24,170 nt of DNA from a virus (IMGVR_UViG_3300008259_000233:1-24170); one strand, 5' to 3'. Positions 1 through 6,805 are shown, counted from the stretch's first letter. Numbers and translations: made by a program. Notes: generated from the letters alone by a model not told the origin.

Positions 1-2
1 GC

Positions 3-113
3 AGAACAGTCGTGCAAGAAGGTCTTGTATGGCGGTGCAGTAACTGCTACCTTATATTTTTAACCAAGTCCGCTGGAGATGACCACAAATGCCAAGACCC
101 AAGAGTGAACTGA
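3..113 (+). CDS. 3' end of a possible small zinc-knuckle protein
   Basis: This is an open frame entering from the left edge and ending in TGA at 111-113. The visible 36 residues contain C12-x2-C15 and H28-x-C30, a spacing typical of small zinc ribbons or knuckles. That pattern is the only reason to prefer this frame. The true start is outside the window, unless the GTG at 12 is used. It overlaps the next gene by 25 bases, and that gene's GGAG site lies inside it. The competing frame 1-63, ending in TAA at 61-63, is also open and ends in an ordinary-looking hydrophobic tail. I cannot decide between them from sequence alone. If real, a nucleic-acid-binding or structural zinc role is likely, but nothing more specific can be said. 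Confidence 0.3.
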   Translation, partial: RTVVQEGLVWRCSNCYLIFLTKSAGDDHKCQDPRVN

Positions 114-253
114 CAACAACACAAAAACGCATTGGCACACGGTTGACGGTGTGGCAATACGAGGAATGGAAGTTGCTAGGAGCAACTAAATGGCTCAAGC
201 AAGTGCTCACAGAGAGCAGAAGAAAACGTTTATTGTCAGAGAAAAAATCGTAA
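89..253 (+). CDS. Small ribbon-helix-helix-like basic protein (54 aa)
   Basis: A 54-residue frame starts at ATG 89 behind GGAG at 75-78 (10-base spacing) and ends in TAA 251-253. It begins MPRPKSELT, followed by a basic segment, an aromatic-rich core (W22, Y24, W27, W35) and a very basic tail (SRRKR). The pattern of a short N-terminal strand (RIGTRLTVWQYEEW) followed by amphipathic helices resembles the CopG/MetJ ribbon-helix-helix proteins that phages and proteobacteria often carry as small DNA-binding repressors. The family assignment is inference from overall pattern, not from a diagnostic residue. It is the last gene before the structured leader at 257-405, so a regulatory link to the downstream replication genes is possible but untested. 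Confidence 0.65.
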   Translation: MPRPKSELTTTQKRIGTRLTVWQYEEWKLLGATKWLKQVLTESRRKRLLSEKKS

Positions 254-256
254 CCA

Positions 257-356
257 GCTAAGCGGGGGTATTTAATGTGGTCTGTGCAAACCTAGTAGAT
301 GTAACCACTGCACCACGAACAACAGCGCCGCTTAGCATTGGACTACGCTGTTGTTC
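257..356 (+). promoter_or_regulatory. Leader pseudoknot 1 (9-bp and 11-bp interlocked stems)
   Basis: Two perfect inverted repeats interlock. GCTAAGCGG at 257-265 is complementary to CCGCTTAGC at 328-336 (9 bp). GAACAACAGCG at 317-327 is complementary to CGCTGTTGTTC at 346-356 (11 bp). The second arm of stem 1 lies in the loop of stem 2, and arms 317-327 and 328-336 abut with no intervening base. This is the layout of an H-type pseudoknot with coaxially stackable stems. Loop 1 is 51 bases and can hold a small hairpin (GTGGT 277-281 with ACCAC 304-308). Loop 3 is 9 bases. No convincing coding frame with a ribosome site was found in 254-425. Function is unknown: possibilities are a cis-regulatory leader, a protein-binding operator like the phage T4 gene 32 leader, or a structured ncRNA. 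No U-tract follows, so it is not an intrinsic terminator. Confidence 0.6.
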
Positions 357-366
357 AGCTTTCCAA

Positions 367-405
367 CCGCGAACCGAGGGGGCGCGGAATCTACTTGACC
401 CCCTC
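367..405 (+). promoter_or_regulatory. Leader pseudoknot 2, just upstream of the VRR-NUC gene
   Basis: A second interlocked pair follows directly. CCGCG at 367-371 pairs with CGCGG at 383-387 (5 bp), and GAGGGGG at 376-382 pairs with CCCCCTC at 399-405 (7 bp). Arms 376-382 and 383-387 again abut with zero bases between them. Loop 1 is 4 bases and loop 3 is 11 bases, dimensions typical of classical H-type pseudoknots. The structure ends 8 bases before the AAAGGAA ribosome site (about 414-420) of the gene starting at 426. It could therefore tune translation of the VRR-NUC gene and the operon behind it. Folding is inferred from complementarity only. Confidence 0.6.
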
Positions 406-425
406 ACCAATTCAAAGGAAACTGT

Positions 426-710
426 ATGGCATCGACACCGGAAGTAAAAGTTAAAAAACAAATCAGGAAACTGTTGGACGAGCTGGGCGTGTACTACGCC
501 ATGCCAATCGGCACAGGCTACGGCAACTCAGGGGTGCCAGACTTTCTTGTATGCGCCAATGGTGTGTTCATTGGGGTAGAGGCAAAGGCGGGGAAGAATA
601 AACCAACCGCACTACAAGAAGAACATATGCGCCGCATAAGAAGCGCAGGGGGAGTAGCAATGGTAGTGAACGAAGACAACATAAACGAACTTAGAAAGGT
701 ACTGACATGA
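426..710 (+). CDS. VRR-NUC domain nuclease
   Basis: This 94-residue protein is almost entirely one VRR-NUC domain, the stand-alone phage version of the PD-(D/E)XK fold that in eukaryotes forms the catalytic part of FAN1. The core is G36-V-P-D39 and then V51-E52-A-K54-A-G, which supply the metal-binding Asp/Glu and the catalytic Lys. Q64 follows at the usual distance, and E6 in the first helix is a plausible fourth ligand. VRR-NUC proteins cut branched or flapped DNA structures, which suits a replication or recombination role. The start ATG 426 has AAAGGAA upstream. The stop overlaps the next start (ATGA, 707-710). It is the first gene behind the tandem pseudoknots and probably the first gene of the replication operon. 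The exact substrate cannot be read from sequence. Confidence 0.93.
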   Translation: MASTPEVKVKKQIRKLLDELGVYYAMPIGTGYGNSGVPDFLVCANGVFIGVEAKAGKNKPTALQEEHMRRIRSAGGVAMVVNEDNINELRKVLT

Positions 711-976
711 AAGACGAAGACGCATTAGAAAAACGTTTGACGCTGATGGATGATGACGAGAAGCTGCACTTCAAGATGGTGATACTGGAGTTGGTTAAGT
801 GTTACGGCCCCAACCCAAACCAAGCTGTGCTGATGGTTAAAAAAGAGGGCGAGATAACAACCCTCACCACGATGAACTGTGACGAAATGGAAGCCGCAGA
901 GATGCTGCTGGAGGTCAACAGTTTTTTCGGGTTCTTAAACACTATCGACGCTCCCCCTAAAGAGGCATTTAATTGA
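707..976 (+). CDS. Unrecognised small acidic protein (89 aa)
   Basis: An 89-residue frame is translationally coupled at both ends. Its ATG overlaps the preceding stop (ATGA), and its TGA at 974-976 overlaps the TTG start of the polymerase. The N-terminal third is very acidic (MKDEDALEKR, then LMDDDEKLHF). The middle contains a short strand pattern (NQAVLMVKKEG, TTLTTMNC), followed by an acidic helix (CDEMEAAEMLLEV). No membrane segment, signal peptide or metal motif is visible. Its place between a nuclease and the DNA polymerase suggests a replication accessory role, but the family is not recognised. Confidence 0.85.
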   Translation: MKDEDALEKRLTLMDDDEKLHFKMVILELVKCYGPNPNQAVLMVKKEGEITTLTTMNCDEMEAAEMLLEVNSFFGFLNTIDAPPKEAFN

Positions 977-2940
977 CAAAACCATTTGACCGCATCCTGA
1001 CCATCGACTTTGAAACTCGGTGGGACAAGAAAGACTACACATTATCAAAAATGACAACCGAGGAGTACATCCGTGACAAAAGGTTTCAAGCATTTGGAGC
1101 ATGCGTACATGAATTCGGAACCGATGCTCCTATTGAATGGGTTGGAGGAGATGGACTACGTGAATACTTTTCTGGAATCAACTGGGGACGAACCGCAGTG
1201 CTGGCGCACAACGCACAGTTCGATGTATCCATTATGGAGTGGGTGTATAACGCCAGACCAGCATTCATCTTCGACACGTTATCAATGGCGCGAGCTTTAC
1301 GCGGCGTGGAGGTTGGTAATTCCCTCGCCAAACTTGCAGAAGCTTTTGGACTCCCTGCTAAAGGAACAGCTGTACACAGCACCAACGGACTACTTGAACT
1401 GGACGTTACCATTGAACGAGAACTCGCCGAGTACTGTGCCCATGATGTGTACCTGTGCGAGGAAATCTTCAAACGACTCTCAGCCGGTTATCCCAAATCC
1501 GAACTGCGTCTGATTGACATGACGCTCAAGATGTACACACGACCACGGCTTGAGCTTGACAGTAAGATGCTTATCAAAGCACTGACAGAAGAAGGAGAAC
1601 TGCGTGAAGGACTACTACAAAAACTTGGCATACAAGAGGCTGAGCTTGCGTCGAACCAGAAGTTTGCAAACGTACTTGAAAGCCTCGGGGTTACTCCCCC
1701 GACTAAGGTCAGTAAAACTACCGGCAAAACGACGTACGCTTTTGCAAAGAATGATGCCCTCTTCCAAGCGTTGCTCAACGGTGAACGTGAAGACGTTGCC
1801 CTCCTTTGTGAGGCACGCCTTAAAGTTAAATCCACAACCGAGCGCACACGTGCACAACGCTTCCTTGACATTAGCCAGCGCGGCAAACTACCGGTTCCGC
1901 TCTCGTATTACGGTGCTCTCTCGGGCAGGTGGACGGCGGCGAAAGGTTCAGCAATCAACATGCAAAACCTCAAGCGCGGAAGTTTCTTACGCAAAGCGAT
2001 TATGGCTCCCGAAGGCCATCAACTTGTCGTTGGGGATTTATCGCAGATTGAACCGCGAGTACTCGCGTGGCTGGCTGACTACACAGACATGCTTGACATC
2101 TTCAGGGCAGGCGGTGACCCTTACGCGGCGTTCGGGGCGCAGATGTTTAACATACCCGGACTCACTAAGGACAGCCACCCAGACTTGCGGCAGTCTGCGA
2201 AGAGCGCGTTACTTGGTTGCGGGTACGGTCTCGGTTGGGCTTCGTTTGCATCCCAGCTTCTTACGGGGTTCCTTGGTGCGCCGCCTGTCAGGTACTCCAA
2301 AGACTTTGCCAAGGCGTTAGGGGTTAACTCTGAGTACGCACAGGAGTTTGCCAGCTGGGACGGCAACGATACCAAGCTGTTCGACATCCCACACACTTGT
2401 TCTGATAAAGAACTTCTGACACACGCCCTTGCCGCCAAGGCAATCATTGATACATACCGCCGTACTGCTTGGCCGATTGTGTCCATGTGGGGGTTGTTCA
2501 GCGAACTCATACACAAGTCGCTGTATATAGGTAAAGAACACAAGCACAAATGTTTGACATTCCGCAAAGGCGAGATAGAATTACCAAACGGAATGAAACT
2601 TCTGTACCCCAATCTTCGCCTTGAACAGGGTGATAACGGCAAACCGCAGTGGGTGTACGGAGAGCGTGCAACGAAGCTGTATGCAGGTAAGATAACGAAC
2701 AATGTGACGCAAGCGCTTGCCAGAATCGTGATGACGGATGGCATGTTGAGGGTATCGAAGAAGTACCCCATCGCTGGAACGGTGCACGACGAGTTGATCG
2801 CTGTTGTGCCGGATGAAGAAGTTGCTGACGCTAAGACTTGGGTCTTGGCGCAGATGACTATGGAACCGAGTTACATGCCGGGGATACCCTTGGCCGCTGA
2901 CGGTGGTGCGCACCGTAGGTACGGGTTAGCAAAATCATGA
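973..2940 (+). CDS. Family A DNA polymerase with 3'-5' exonuclease domain
   Basis: A 655-residue replicative polymerase. The N-terminal DEDD exonuclease shows motif I as D12-F-E14, motif II as LAHNAQFDVS and motif III as YCAHDVYLCEE. The polymerase part shows motif A as D355-L-S-Q-I-E360-P-R, motif B as R406-Q-S-A-K410 leading to Y418-G419, and motif C as V604-H-D-E607. All residues expected for proofreading and for two-metal-ion nucleotidyl transfer are present. There is no 5'-3' exonuclease domain, as is usual in phage versions. Motif A differs from the common DYSQIELR (Leu for Tyr, Pro for Leu). The start is TTG 973 behind AGAGG at 961-965 (7-base spacing), overlapping the upstream stop as TTGA. 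It ends four-square against the next ribosome site and should be the phage replicase. Confidence 0.97.
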   Translation: MTKPFDRILTIDFETRWDKKDYTLSKMTTEEYIRDKRFQAFGACVHEFGTDAPIEWVGGDGLREYFSGINWGRTAVLAHNAQFDVSIMEWVYNARPAFIFDTLSMARALRGVEVGNSLAKLAEAFGLPAKGTAVHSTNGLLELDVTIERELAEYCAHDVYLCEEIFKRLSAGYPKSELRLIDMTLKMYTRPRLELDSKMLIKALTEEGELREGLLQKLGIQEAELASNQKFANVLESLGVTPPTKVSKTTGKTTYAFAKNDALFQALLNGEREDVALLCEARLKVKSTTERTRAQRFLDISQRGKLPVPLSYYGALSGRWTAAKGSAINMQNLKRGSFLRKAIMAPEGHQLVVGDLSQIEPRVLAWLADYTDMLDIFRAGGDPYAAFGAQMFNIPGLTKDSHPDLRQSAKSALLGCGYGLGWASFASQLLTGFLGAPPVRYSKDFAKALGVNSEYAQEFASWDGNDTKLFDIPHTCSDKELLTHALAAKAIIDTYRRTAWPIVSMWGLFSELIHKSLYIGKEHKHKCLTFRKGEIELPNGMKLLYPNLRLEQGDNGKPQWVYGERATKLYAGKITNNVTQALARIVMTDGMLRVSKKYPIAGTVHDELIAVVPDEEVADAKTWVLAQMTMEPSYMPGIPLAADGGAHRRYGLAKS

Positions 2941-2950
2941 GGAGAGCATC

Positions 2951-3247
2951 ATGCAAATACCCAAGAAAATAACAGTAGGCACCAAGACCTACGCAATCAT
3001 CAAGGTCAAACAAGCAAGGACAAAGAACACCCTTGCCGCGATTGACTATCAGCACGGCATCATTTGGATGGCGACACATGATGAGCAGGGCAACAAACTC
3101 AACAAAGCAGAAATGGCTGACACGTTCTGGCACGAGTTGACGCATGCCGTACTACACGACATGAACAGCACCCTGTGTTACGACGAGAAGTTTGTGACAG
3201 CATTTGCCAACCGCTTATCCCTTGCCGTGGACTCAGCCCAACTATGA
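2951..3247 (+). CDS. Small HExxH metallopeptidase-like protein
   Basis: A 98-residue protein with a zincin signature: W60-H61-E62-L-T-H65-A-V-L-H. The downstream acidic segment around D78-E79-K-F-V-T-A-F-A-N-R provides a likely third zinc ligand. The N-terminal half forms a predicted strand-rich region (KITVGTKTYAIIKV) ending in an IDYQHGIIWM segment. This layout resembles the small phage metallopeptidase-like proteins related to SprT or ImmA. The start ATG 2951 has GGAG at 2941-2944, directly after the polymerase stop. The stop overlaps the next start (ATGA). Substrate and function are unknown. Within a replication cluster, cleavage of a host or DNA-bound protein is conceivable but speculative. 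Confidence 0.85.
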   Translation: MQIPKKITVGTKTYAIIKVKQARTKNTLAAIDYQHGIIWMATHDEQGNKLNKAEMADTFWHELTHAVLHDMNSTLCYDEKFVTAFANRLSLAVDSAQL

Positions 3248-3909
3248 AAAAACCAGCATGGTCACACTCTTCCCTCAAAGACTTTGAGGGTTGTCAGCGC
3301 CGTTACCAAGAAGTCAAGGTACTGAAGAACTACCCGTTCACAGAGACTGAGGCAACGCGGTACGGCAATCAAGTCCACGAAGCGTTGGAGATGTATGTCA
3401 AGGAGGGCAAACCAATCCCGCCTAAGTACGCGCAGTTCCAGCCTGTGGTGGATGCGTTGCTGAATAAGTCTGGCCGTAAGCTGGCTGAGTATGAGATGGC
3501 GTTGACTTCAGACCTCTTGCCAACAAGTTGGAAAGCAGATAACGTATGGGTGCGTGGCATCGCAGACCTGTTAATTGTTGATGACGAGAACCTGACCGCA
3601 TGGGTGGCAGACTACAAGACCGGCAACAACAAGTACCCAGACCGCGATCAACTTGTGCTCATGTCAATCATGGTGTTTGCGCACTTCCCCCACATACGCA
3701 GAGTTAACTCAGCGTTGTTGTTTCTTGTGAAGAACGACTTTGTAAAGATGACAATGACATCGGACGAAGCAAAAAAACATTGGTGGGGTTACCGTGAACG
3801 CTATGCGCGGCTAGAAGCATCATTCGCAAACGATGTGTGGAACCCAAACCAAACGCCTCTGTGCGGTTGGTGTCCGGTGAAAACATGCGAGTTCAATCCA
3901 AAACACTAG
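3244..3909 (+). CDS. PD-(D/E)XK nuclease with probable Fe-S cluster (RecB/Cas4-like)
   Basis: A 221-residue protein whose start ATG 3244 overlaps the preceding stop. The N-terminus WSHSSLKDFEGC and GNQVH45E match the opening motifs of the RecB/Cas4 nuclease group. The catalytic set is D108 (RGIADLL), then D123-Y-K125-T-G, followed by D135-Q136-L, the conserved Gln motif. C17 near the N-terminus together with C207-x2-C210-x4-C215 at the C-terminus reproduces the arrangement that holds a 4Fe-4S cluster in AddB and Cas4 proteins. It probably acts as an exonuclease or end-processing enzyme in replication or recombination. It is not a CRISPR protein: no array or other cas gene is near. Nuclease assignment is firm; the Fe-S cluster is inferred from cysteine placement. 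Confidence 0.93.
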   Translation: MKKPAWSHSSLKDFEGCQRRYQEVKVLKNYPFTETEATRYGNQVHEALEMYVKEGKPIPPKYAQFQPVVDALLNKSGRKLAEYEMALTSDLLPTSWKADNVWVRGIADLLIVDDENLTAWVADYKTGNNKYPDRDQLVLMSIMVFAHFPHIRRVNSALLFLVKNDFVKMTMTSDEAKKHWWGYRERYARLEASFANDVWNPNQTPLCGWCPVKTCEFNPKH

Positions 3910-3918
3910 GGAACACTC

Positions 3919-4182
3919 ATGCCTTACAAAAATCCAGAAGACCGTCCGTCGTACGCAAAGTACGAACAGAAACCAGAAATCATTAAAAAAAGAGCCGCTC
4001 GAAACAAAGCACGCGCAATGCTTATAAAAGAAGGGCTTGTACACAAAGGAGATGGAAAAGATGTCGACCACAAAAAGCCTCTTTCAAAAGGCGGCGCAAC
4101 AGTTCGAGGCAATCTACGCGTCAAATCTGCATCAGACAACAGGAGCTTCGAGCGTAAATCTGACCACAGTATCAAGCGGTAG
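3919..4182 (+). CDS. HNH endonuclease (87 aa)
   Basis: A very basic 87-residue protein with a minimal HNH motif: D50-H51-K-K-P-L-S-K-G-G, then N65-L-R-V and S72-D-N74-R-S. H51 would be the general base and N65/N74 support the metal site. No zinc-binding cysteines are present, as in the short phage subfamily without a structural zinc. The first 45 residues are Lys/Arg-rich and likely bind DNA. The start ATG 3919 has only a weak GGGAA site upstream, 9 bases after the previous stop. The last 122 bases overlap the next gene in another frame, including most of the HNH motif. It could be a resolvase or nicking enzyme or a free-standing homing-type nuclease; this cannot be decided here. Confidence 0.85.
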   Translation: MPYKNPEDRPSYAKYEQKPEIIKKRAARNKARAMLIKEGLVHKGDGKDVDHKKPLSKGGATVRGNLRVKSASDNRSFERKSDHSIKR

Positions 4183-4459
4183 CTGCGTAAAAATTGCAGA
4201 CTGTGCACTACACGCCAAACTTGTTGTTGAAAGTGAAGTCACAACGGCAATGCTTGACTCCGAAGCGTTCAACATCCCCGTCAACAGACTAATTGATTTG
4301 TGGGTAGCACGTTATGGAAACAAGTGGATAGACCTAACTGAGCTAGAGGACGATGAGTTCTTTAACACAGCGTTCAAGAGACTTAAACAACTCGGAGAAG
4401 TTGAAGTCCATTTTTTAACAGATAGAGCGCGGTATGTATGCCGCATGCCAGAGCAATAA
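4061..4459 (+). CDS. Paralogue A of a tandem small-protein family
   Basis: A 132-residue protein of unrecognised family. The start ATG 4061 is chosen because AGGAG at 4047-4051 lies 9 bases upstream. The first 40 residues are low-information (Ser/Thr/Gln-rich) and overlap the HNH gene. An internal ATG at 4250 would avoid the overlap but has no ribosome site. The informative part is residues 72-120: IPVNRLIDLW, ARYGNKWIDL and an acidic stretch LEDDEFF, followed by a helix and a strand (EVEVHFL). The same blueprint recurs in the next two genes. It looks like a compact helical domain with a short beta hairpin, perhaps nucleic-acid or protein binding. No catalytic motif is visible. Confidence 0.75.
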   Translation: MSTTKSLFQKAAQQFEAIYASNLHQTTGASSVNLTTVSSGSCVKIADCALHAKLVVESEVTTAMLDSEAFNIPVNRLIDLWVARYGNKWIDLTELEDDEFFNTAFKRLKQLGEVEVHFLTDRARYVCRMPEQ

Positions 4460-4471
4460 AAGGAGAAGCAA

Positions 4472-4909
4472 GTGGGAAAAATGAAAACATTGGGTGAAGA
4501 CCTGAAAGAAAAACTAGAAGCGTACGCTAACGCACAAGGATCACGGAACGTGGGCATGGGCATGGGAGTGCAGCAAGCTATGCAACAAGCACAAGTAACG
4601 CACAACATACAAGCAGCACAGCAGATGAATATGTATGGGGCAGCGCGAGCACAAACAATAAAATCAAGAATAGTAAGCAACATGCGCGGCGTAGACGACC
4701 CCAACAAACGTGAAGCGTATGCCATTCCACTATCAAGACTGGTAGACATGTGGCGTATAAAGTTTGAAGATAAGTGGGTTGATGTATCTGAAATAGACGA
4801 TGAGTTTTGGATGGACGCATCGTCAAGACTTCACAGAAATAAACTCATGGAAGAAGTTGAGTTCCACGCCAGCAACACGCCGTGGGCGCGACTGAAGGAG
4901 GACGCATGA
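4472..4909 (+). CDS. Paralogue B of a tandem small-protein family
   Basis: A 145-residue protein starting at GTG 4472. AAAAGGAG at 4458-4465 is 6 bases from this GTG, whereas the ATG at 4481 would be 15 bases away. The N-terminal 75 residues are Met/Gln/Ala-rich and probably helical or disordered (GMGMGVQQAMQQAQ). Residues 85-131 match paralogue A: IPLSRLVDMW, IKFEDKWVDV, EIDDEFW and EEVEFHA. The divergent, low-complexity N-terminal arm compared with the conserved C-terminal domain suggests a conserved docking or binding module on different tethers. The stop overlaps the next ATG (ATGA at 4906-4909), so the third paralogue is translationally coupled. Function is unknown. Confidence 0.85.
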   Translation: MGKMKTLGEDLKEKLEAYANAQGSRNVGMGMGVQQAMQQAQVTHNIQAAQQMNMYGAARAQTIKSRIVSNMRGVDDPNKREAYAIPLSRLVDMWRIKFEDKWVDVSEIDDEFWMDASSRLHRNKLMEEVEFHASNTPWARLKEDA

Positions 4910-5247
4910 GTACGCTGACATACAAAGCAACAGGGCGATACAGCATAGGGGTGACAGACCCACGGATGCCTGACTTTGGAGCGCCAACAACGCTGGAGTT
5001 ACACAAGCATATGAATACAGGCCTTGAAGACGTACCAACTGAAACGCTGCGCAACCTGTGGATGGCTAGATTTGGTGCTCGCAACGTAACGTTGAACGAG
5101 ATGTACGAGCTTAGGTTCGATGACATTACAAGAGTTGCACAAGAGTTGGCAAATAGAAAATTAGTCCGCCAAGAAAAAATAAACCGTATGGAGATTGACG
5201 CGGCATTGCACTACTACGTACTGGAAAGAGAACATGGAAATAATTGA
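4906..5247 (+). CDS. Paralogue C of a tandem small-protein family
   Basis: A 113-residue protein starting at ATG 4906 with GAAGGAGG at 4894-4901 just upstream and a 4-base overlap with the previous stop. The in-frame start 24 bases earlier was rejected because it lacks a ribosome site. Residues 43-62 align with paralogues A and B: VPTETLRNLW, then MARFGARNVTL. Paralogue A has an especially close LW-x-ARYG motif here. The acidic segment is less conserved (YELRFDD), and the C-terminal extension is a charged helix ending HYYVLEREHGNN. The last 14 bases overlap the start of the SNF2-like helicase gene, suggesting coupled expression and possibly a helicase-partner role. That partner role is inference. 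Confidence 0.85.
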   Translation: MSTLTYKATGRYSIGVTDPRMPDFGAPTTLELHKHMNTGLEDVPTETLRNLWMARFGARNVTLNEMYELRFDDITRVAQELANRKLVRQEKINRMEIDAALHYYVLEREHGNN

Positions 5248-6796
5248 CAACAAGGCGTTGGTGTTACGCACACGCGACCCGAGCAAGTACAGCATCATTC
5301 CAAAGCACAAAGTAATCGGTGAAGAAGATGGCATCTACCAAGTTGCTGTTTACTGGGGGCTTGACGAAAGTCGTGTATTAAAAAACCTTGGTGTGAAAGA
5401 TGTGCCGTCTCCAATCAAGGGACGCTATGGATGGCCGGGCAAGCACAAGCCTATGGATCACCAAATTGAAACAGCGGCATTCTTGACACTACACCGCAGA
5501 GCATTCTGTTTCAACGACCCCGGCACTGGCAAGACGCTTGCTGCCTTGTGGGCGGCTGACTACTTGATGGAACGTAGTGAAGTGCGCAGAGTGTTGGTGC
5601 TGTGCCCGTTGTCAATCATGCACAGTGCGTGGATGGGCGACATCATGAAAAGCACAATGCACAGAAGCGCCATCGTTGCCCACCATCAACAAGCATCGCG
5701 TCGCATAGAGATGATTCAACGTGACTACGAAATCGTCATTGCCAACTACGATGGGTTGAACCTGATTGCTGATGAGATACGTAATGATGGGCGCTTTGAC
5801 TTGGTGATCGTCGATGAGGCCAACGCATACAAGAACCCATCAACACGGCGTTGGAAGGCGCTGGCATCCATCATCAAACCTGAGACATATCTGTGGATGA
5901 TGACAGGCACTCCAGCATCACAGTCGCCTGTTGATGCGTACGGCCTTGCACGATTGGTTAACCCAAGCGGTGTGCCCAAGTTCCAAACAGCGTGGCGCGA
6001 CAAGGTGATGAACAAGATAACCATGTTTAAGTGGACACCCAAAGACAACGCAAGGTCGCTTGTGTACGAAGCGTTGCAACCAGCAATCCGTTTCACAAAA
6101 GGGCAGTGCCTTGACTTACCACCAGTCATCACAGTAACGCGTGAAGTACCGATGACACCGCAACAGAACAAGTACTACAGGCTGTTGAAAGAACAGATGA
6201 TGGTGCGTGCGGCGGGAGAAATAATCAGCGCAGTTAACGCCGGTGTTGCGGTAAACAAGTTGCTACAAATATCATGTGGTGCCGCCTACACAGACGACAG
6301 GGAGGTTGTTGAGTTCGACGCATCTCCGCGTCTGCATGTGCTCGACGAAGTGCTTGAGGAGACAGAACGTAAGGTCATAATCTTCGCGTTGTTCCGCTCC
6401 AGCATAGCTACCATCGTTACGCATCTGACCAAGCAGGGCTATGCCGTGGGACAAATTCACGGCGACGTGAGCGCCAGCAAGCGCGGACAAATCATTGGCG
6501 ACTTCCAGACCACTGACAAGATACGCGTGCTTGTCTTGCAACCACAAGCAACCGCCCACGGGATTACCCTAACTGCCGCTGACACCGTGGTGTTTTTTGG
6601 CCCGCTGATGAGCGTGGAGATGTACACACAATGTATTGCCCGCGCAGATCGGAAAGGTCAAGACTCTGACAAAGTTACTGTGGTACACATTGAGTCAAGC
6701 CCTATTGAGAAAAAACTATTCACGGCAATGGCCGGTAAAGTAAACGACCACAAGTTGTTGGTTGATATGTTCGACAGCGAAGTTAAAAATATTTAA
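5234..6796 (+). CDS. SNF2-like superfamily 2 DNA helicase/ATPase
   Basis: A 520-residue two-lobed ATPase. The Walker A motif is D95-P-G97-T-G-K100-T101, motif Ia is VLVLCPLSIMHSAW, Walker B is V-D194-E195-A-N197 and motif III is MMTGTPA. The second lobe carries VIIFALFRSS (motif IV), IHGDVSASKR, then ATAHGITLTAAD (motif V) and Q-C-I-A-R-A-D-R-K-G-Q (motif VI). This motif set is that of SNF2/Rad54-type translocases seen in phage replication modules. The box is DEAN rather than the usual DEAH, a tolerable variant. The start ATG 5234 has AAAGAG upstream and overlaps the paralogue C stop. The in-frame start at 5195 lacks a ribosome site. Likely roles are remodelling protein-DNA complexes, fork repair or recombination. 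Confidence 0.95.
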   Translation: MEIIDNKALVLRTRDPSKYSIIPKHKVIGEEDGIYQVAVYWGLDESRVLKNLGVKDVPSPIKGRYGWPGKHKPMDHQIETAAFLTLHRRAFCFNDPGTGKTLAALWAADYLMERSEVRRVLVLCPLSIMHSAWMGDIMKSTMHRSAIVAHHQQASRRIEMIQRDYEIVIANYDGLNLIADEIRNDGRFDLVIVDEANAYKNPSTRRWKALASIIKPETYLWMMTGTPASQSPVDAYGLARLVNPSGVPKFQTAWRDKVMNKITMFKWTPKDNARSLVYEALQPAIRFTKGQCLDLPPVITVTREVPMTPQQNKYYRLLKEQMMVRAAGEIISAVNAGVAVNKLLQISCGAAYTDDREVVEFDASPRLHVLDEVLEETERKVIIFALFRSSIATIVTHLTKQGYAVGQIHGDVSASKRGQIIGDFQTTDKIRVLVLQPQATAHGITLTAADTVVFFGPLMSVEMYTQCIARADRKGQDSDKVTVVHIESSPIEKKLFTAMAGKVNDHKLLVDMFDSEVKNI

Positions 6797-6805
6797 AGAA
6801 AGGAG

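Noticed and set aside
233-276. Possible promoter from TTGTCA (233-238) and TTTAAT (271-276) before the leader
   Set aside because: Both hexamers match 5 of 6 positions, but the 32-base spacer is far outside the sigma70 range.
2121-2771. 216-codon open frame on the - strand
   Set aside because: Antisense to the polymerase motif region, with no start signal and a compositionally odd translation.
3244-3909. Cas4-like nuclease as evidence of a CRISPR system
   Set aside because: No repeat-spacer array and no other cas gene are present. Phage replication modules commonly contain RecB/Cas4-fold nucleases.
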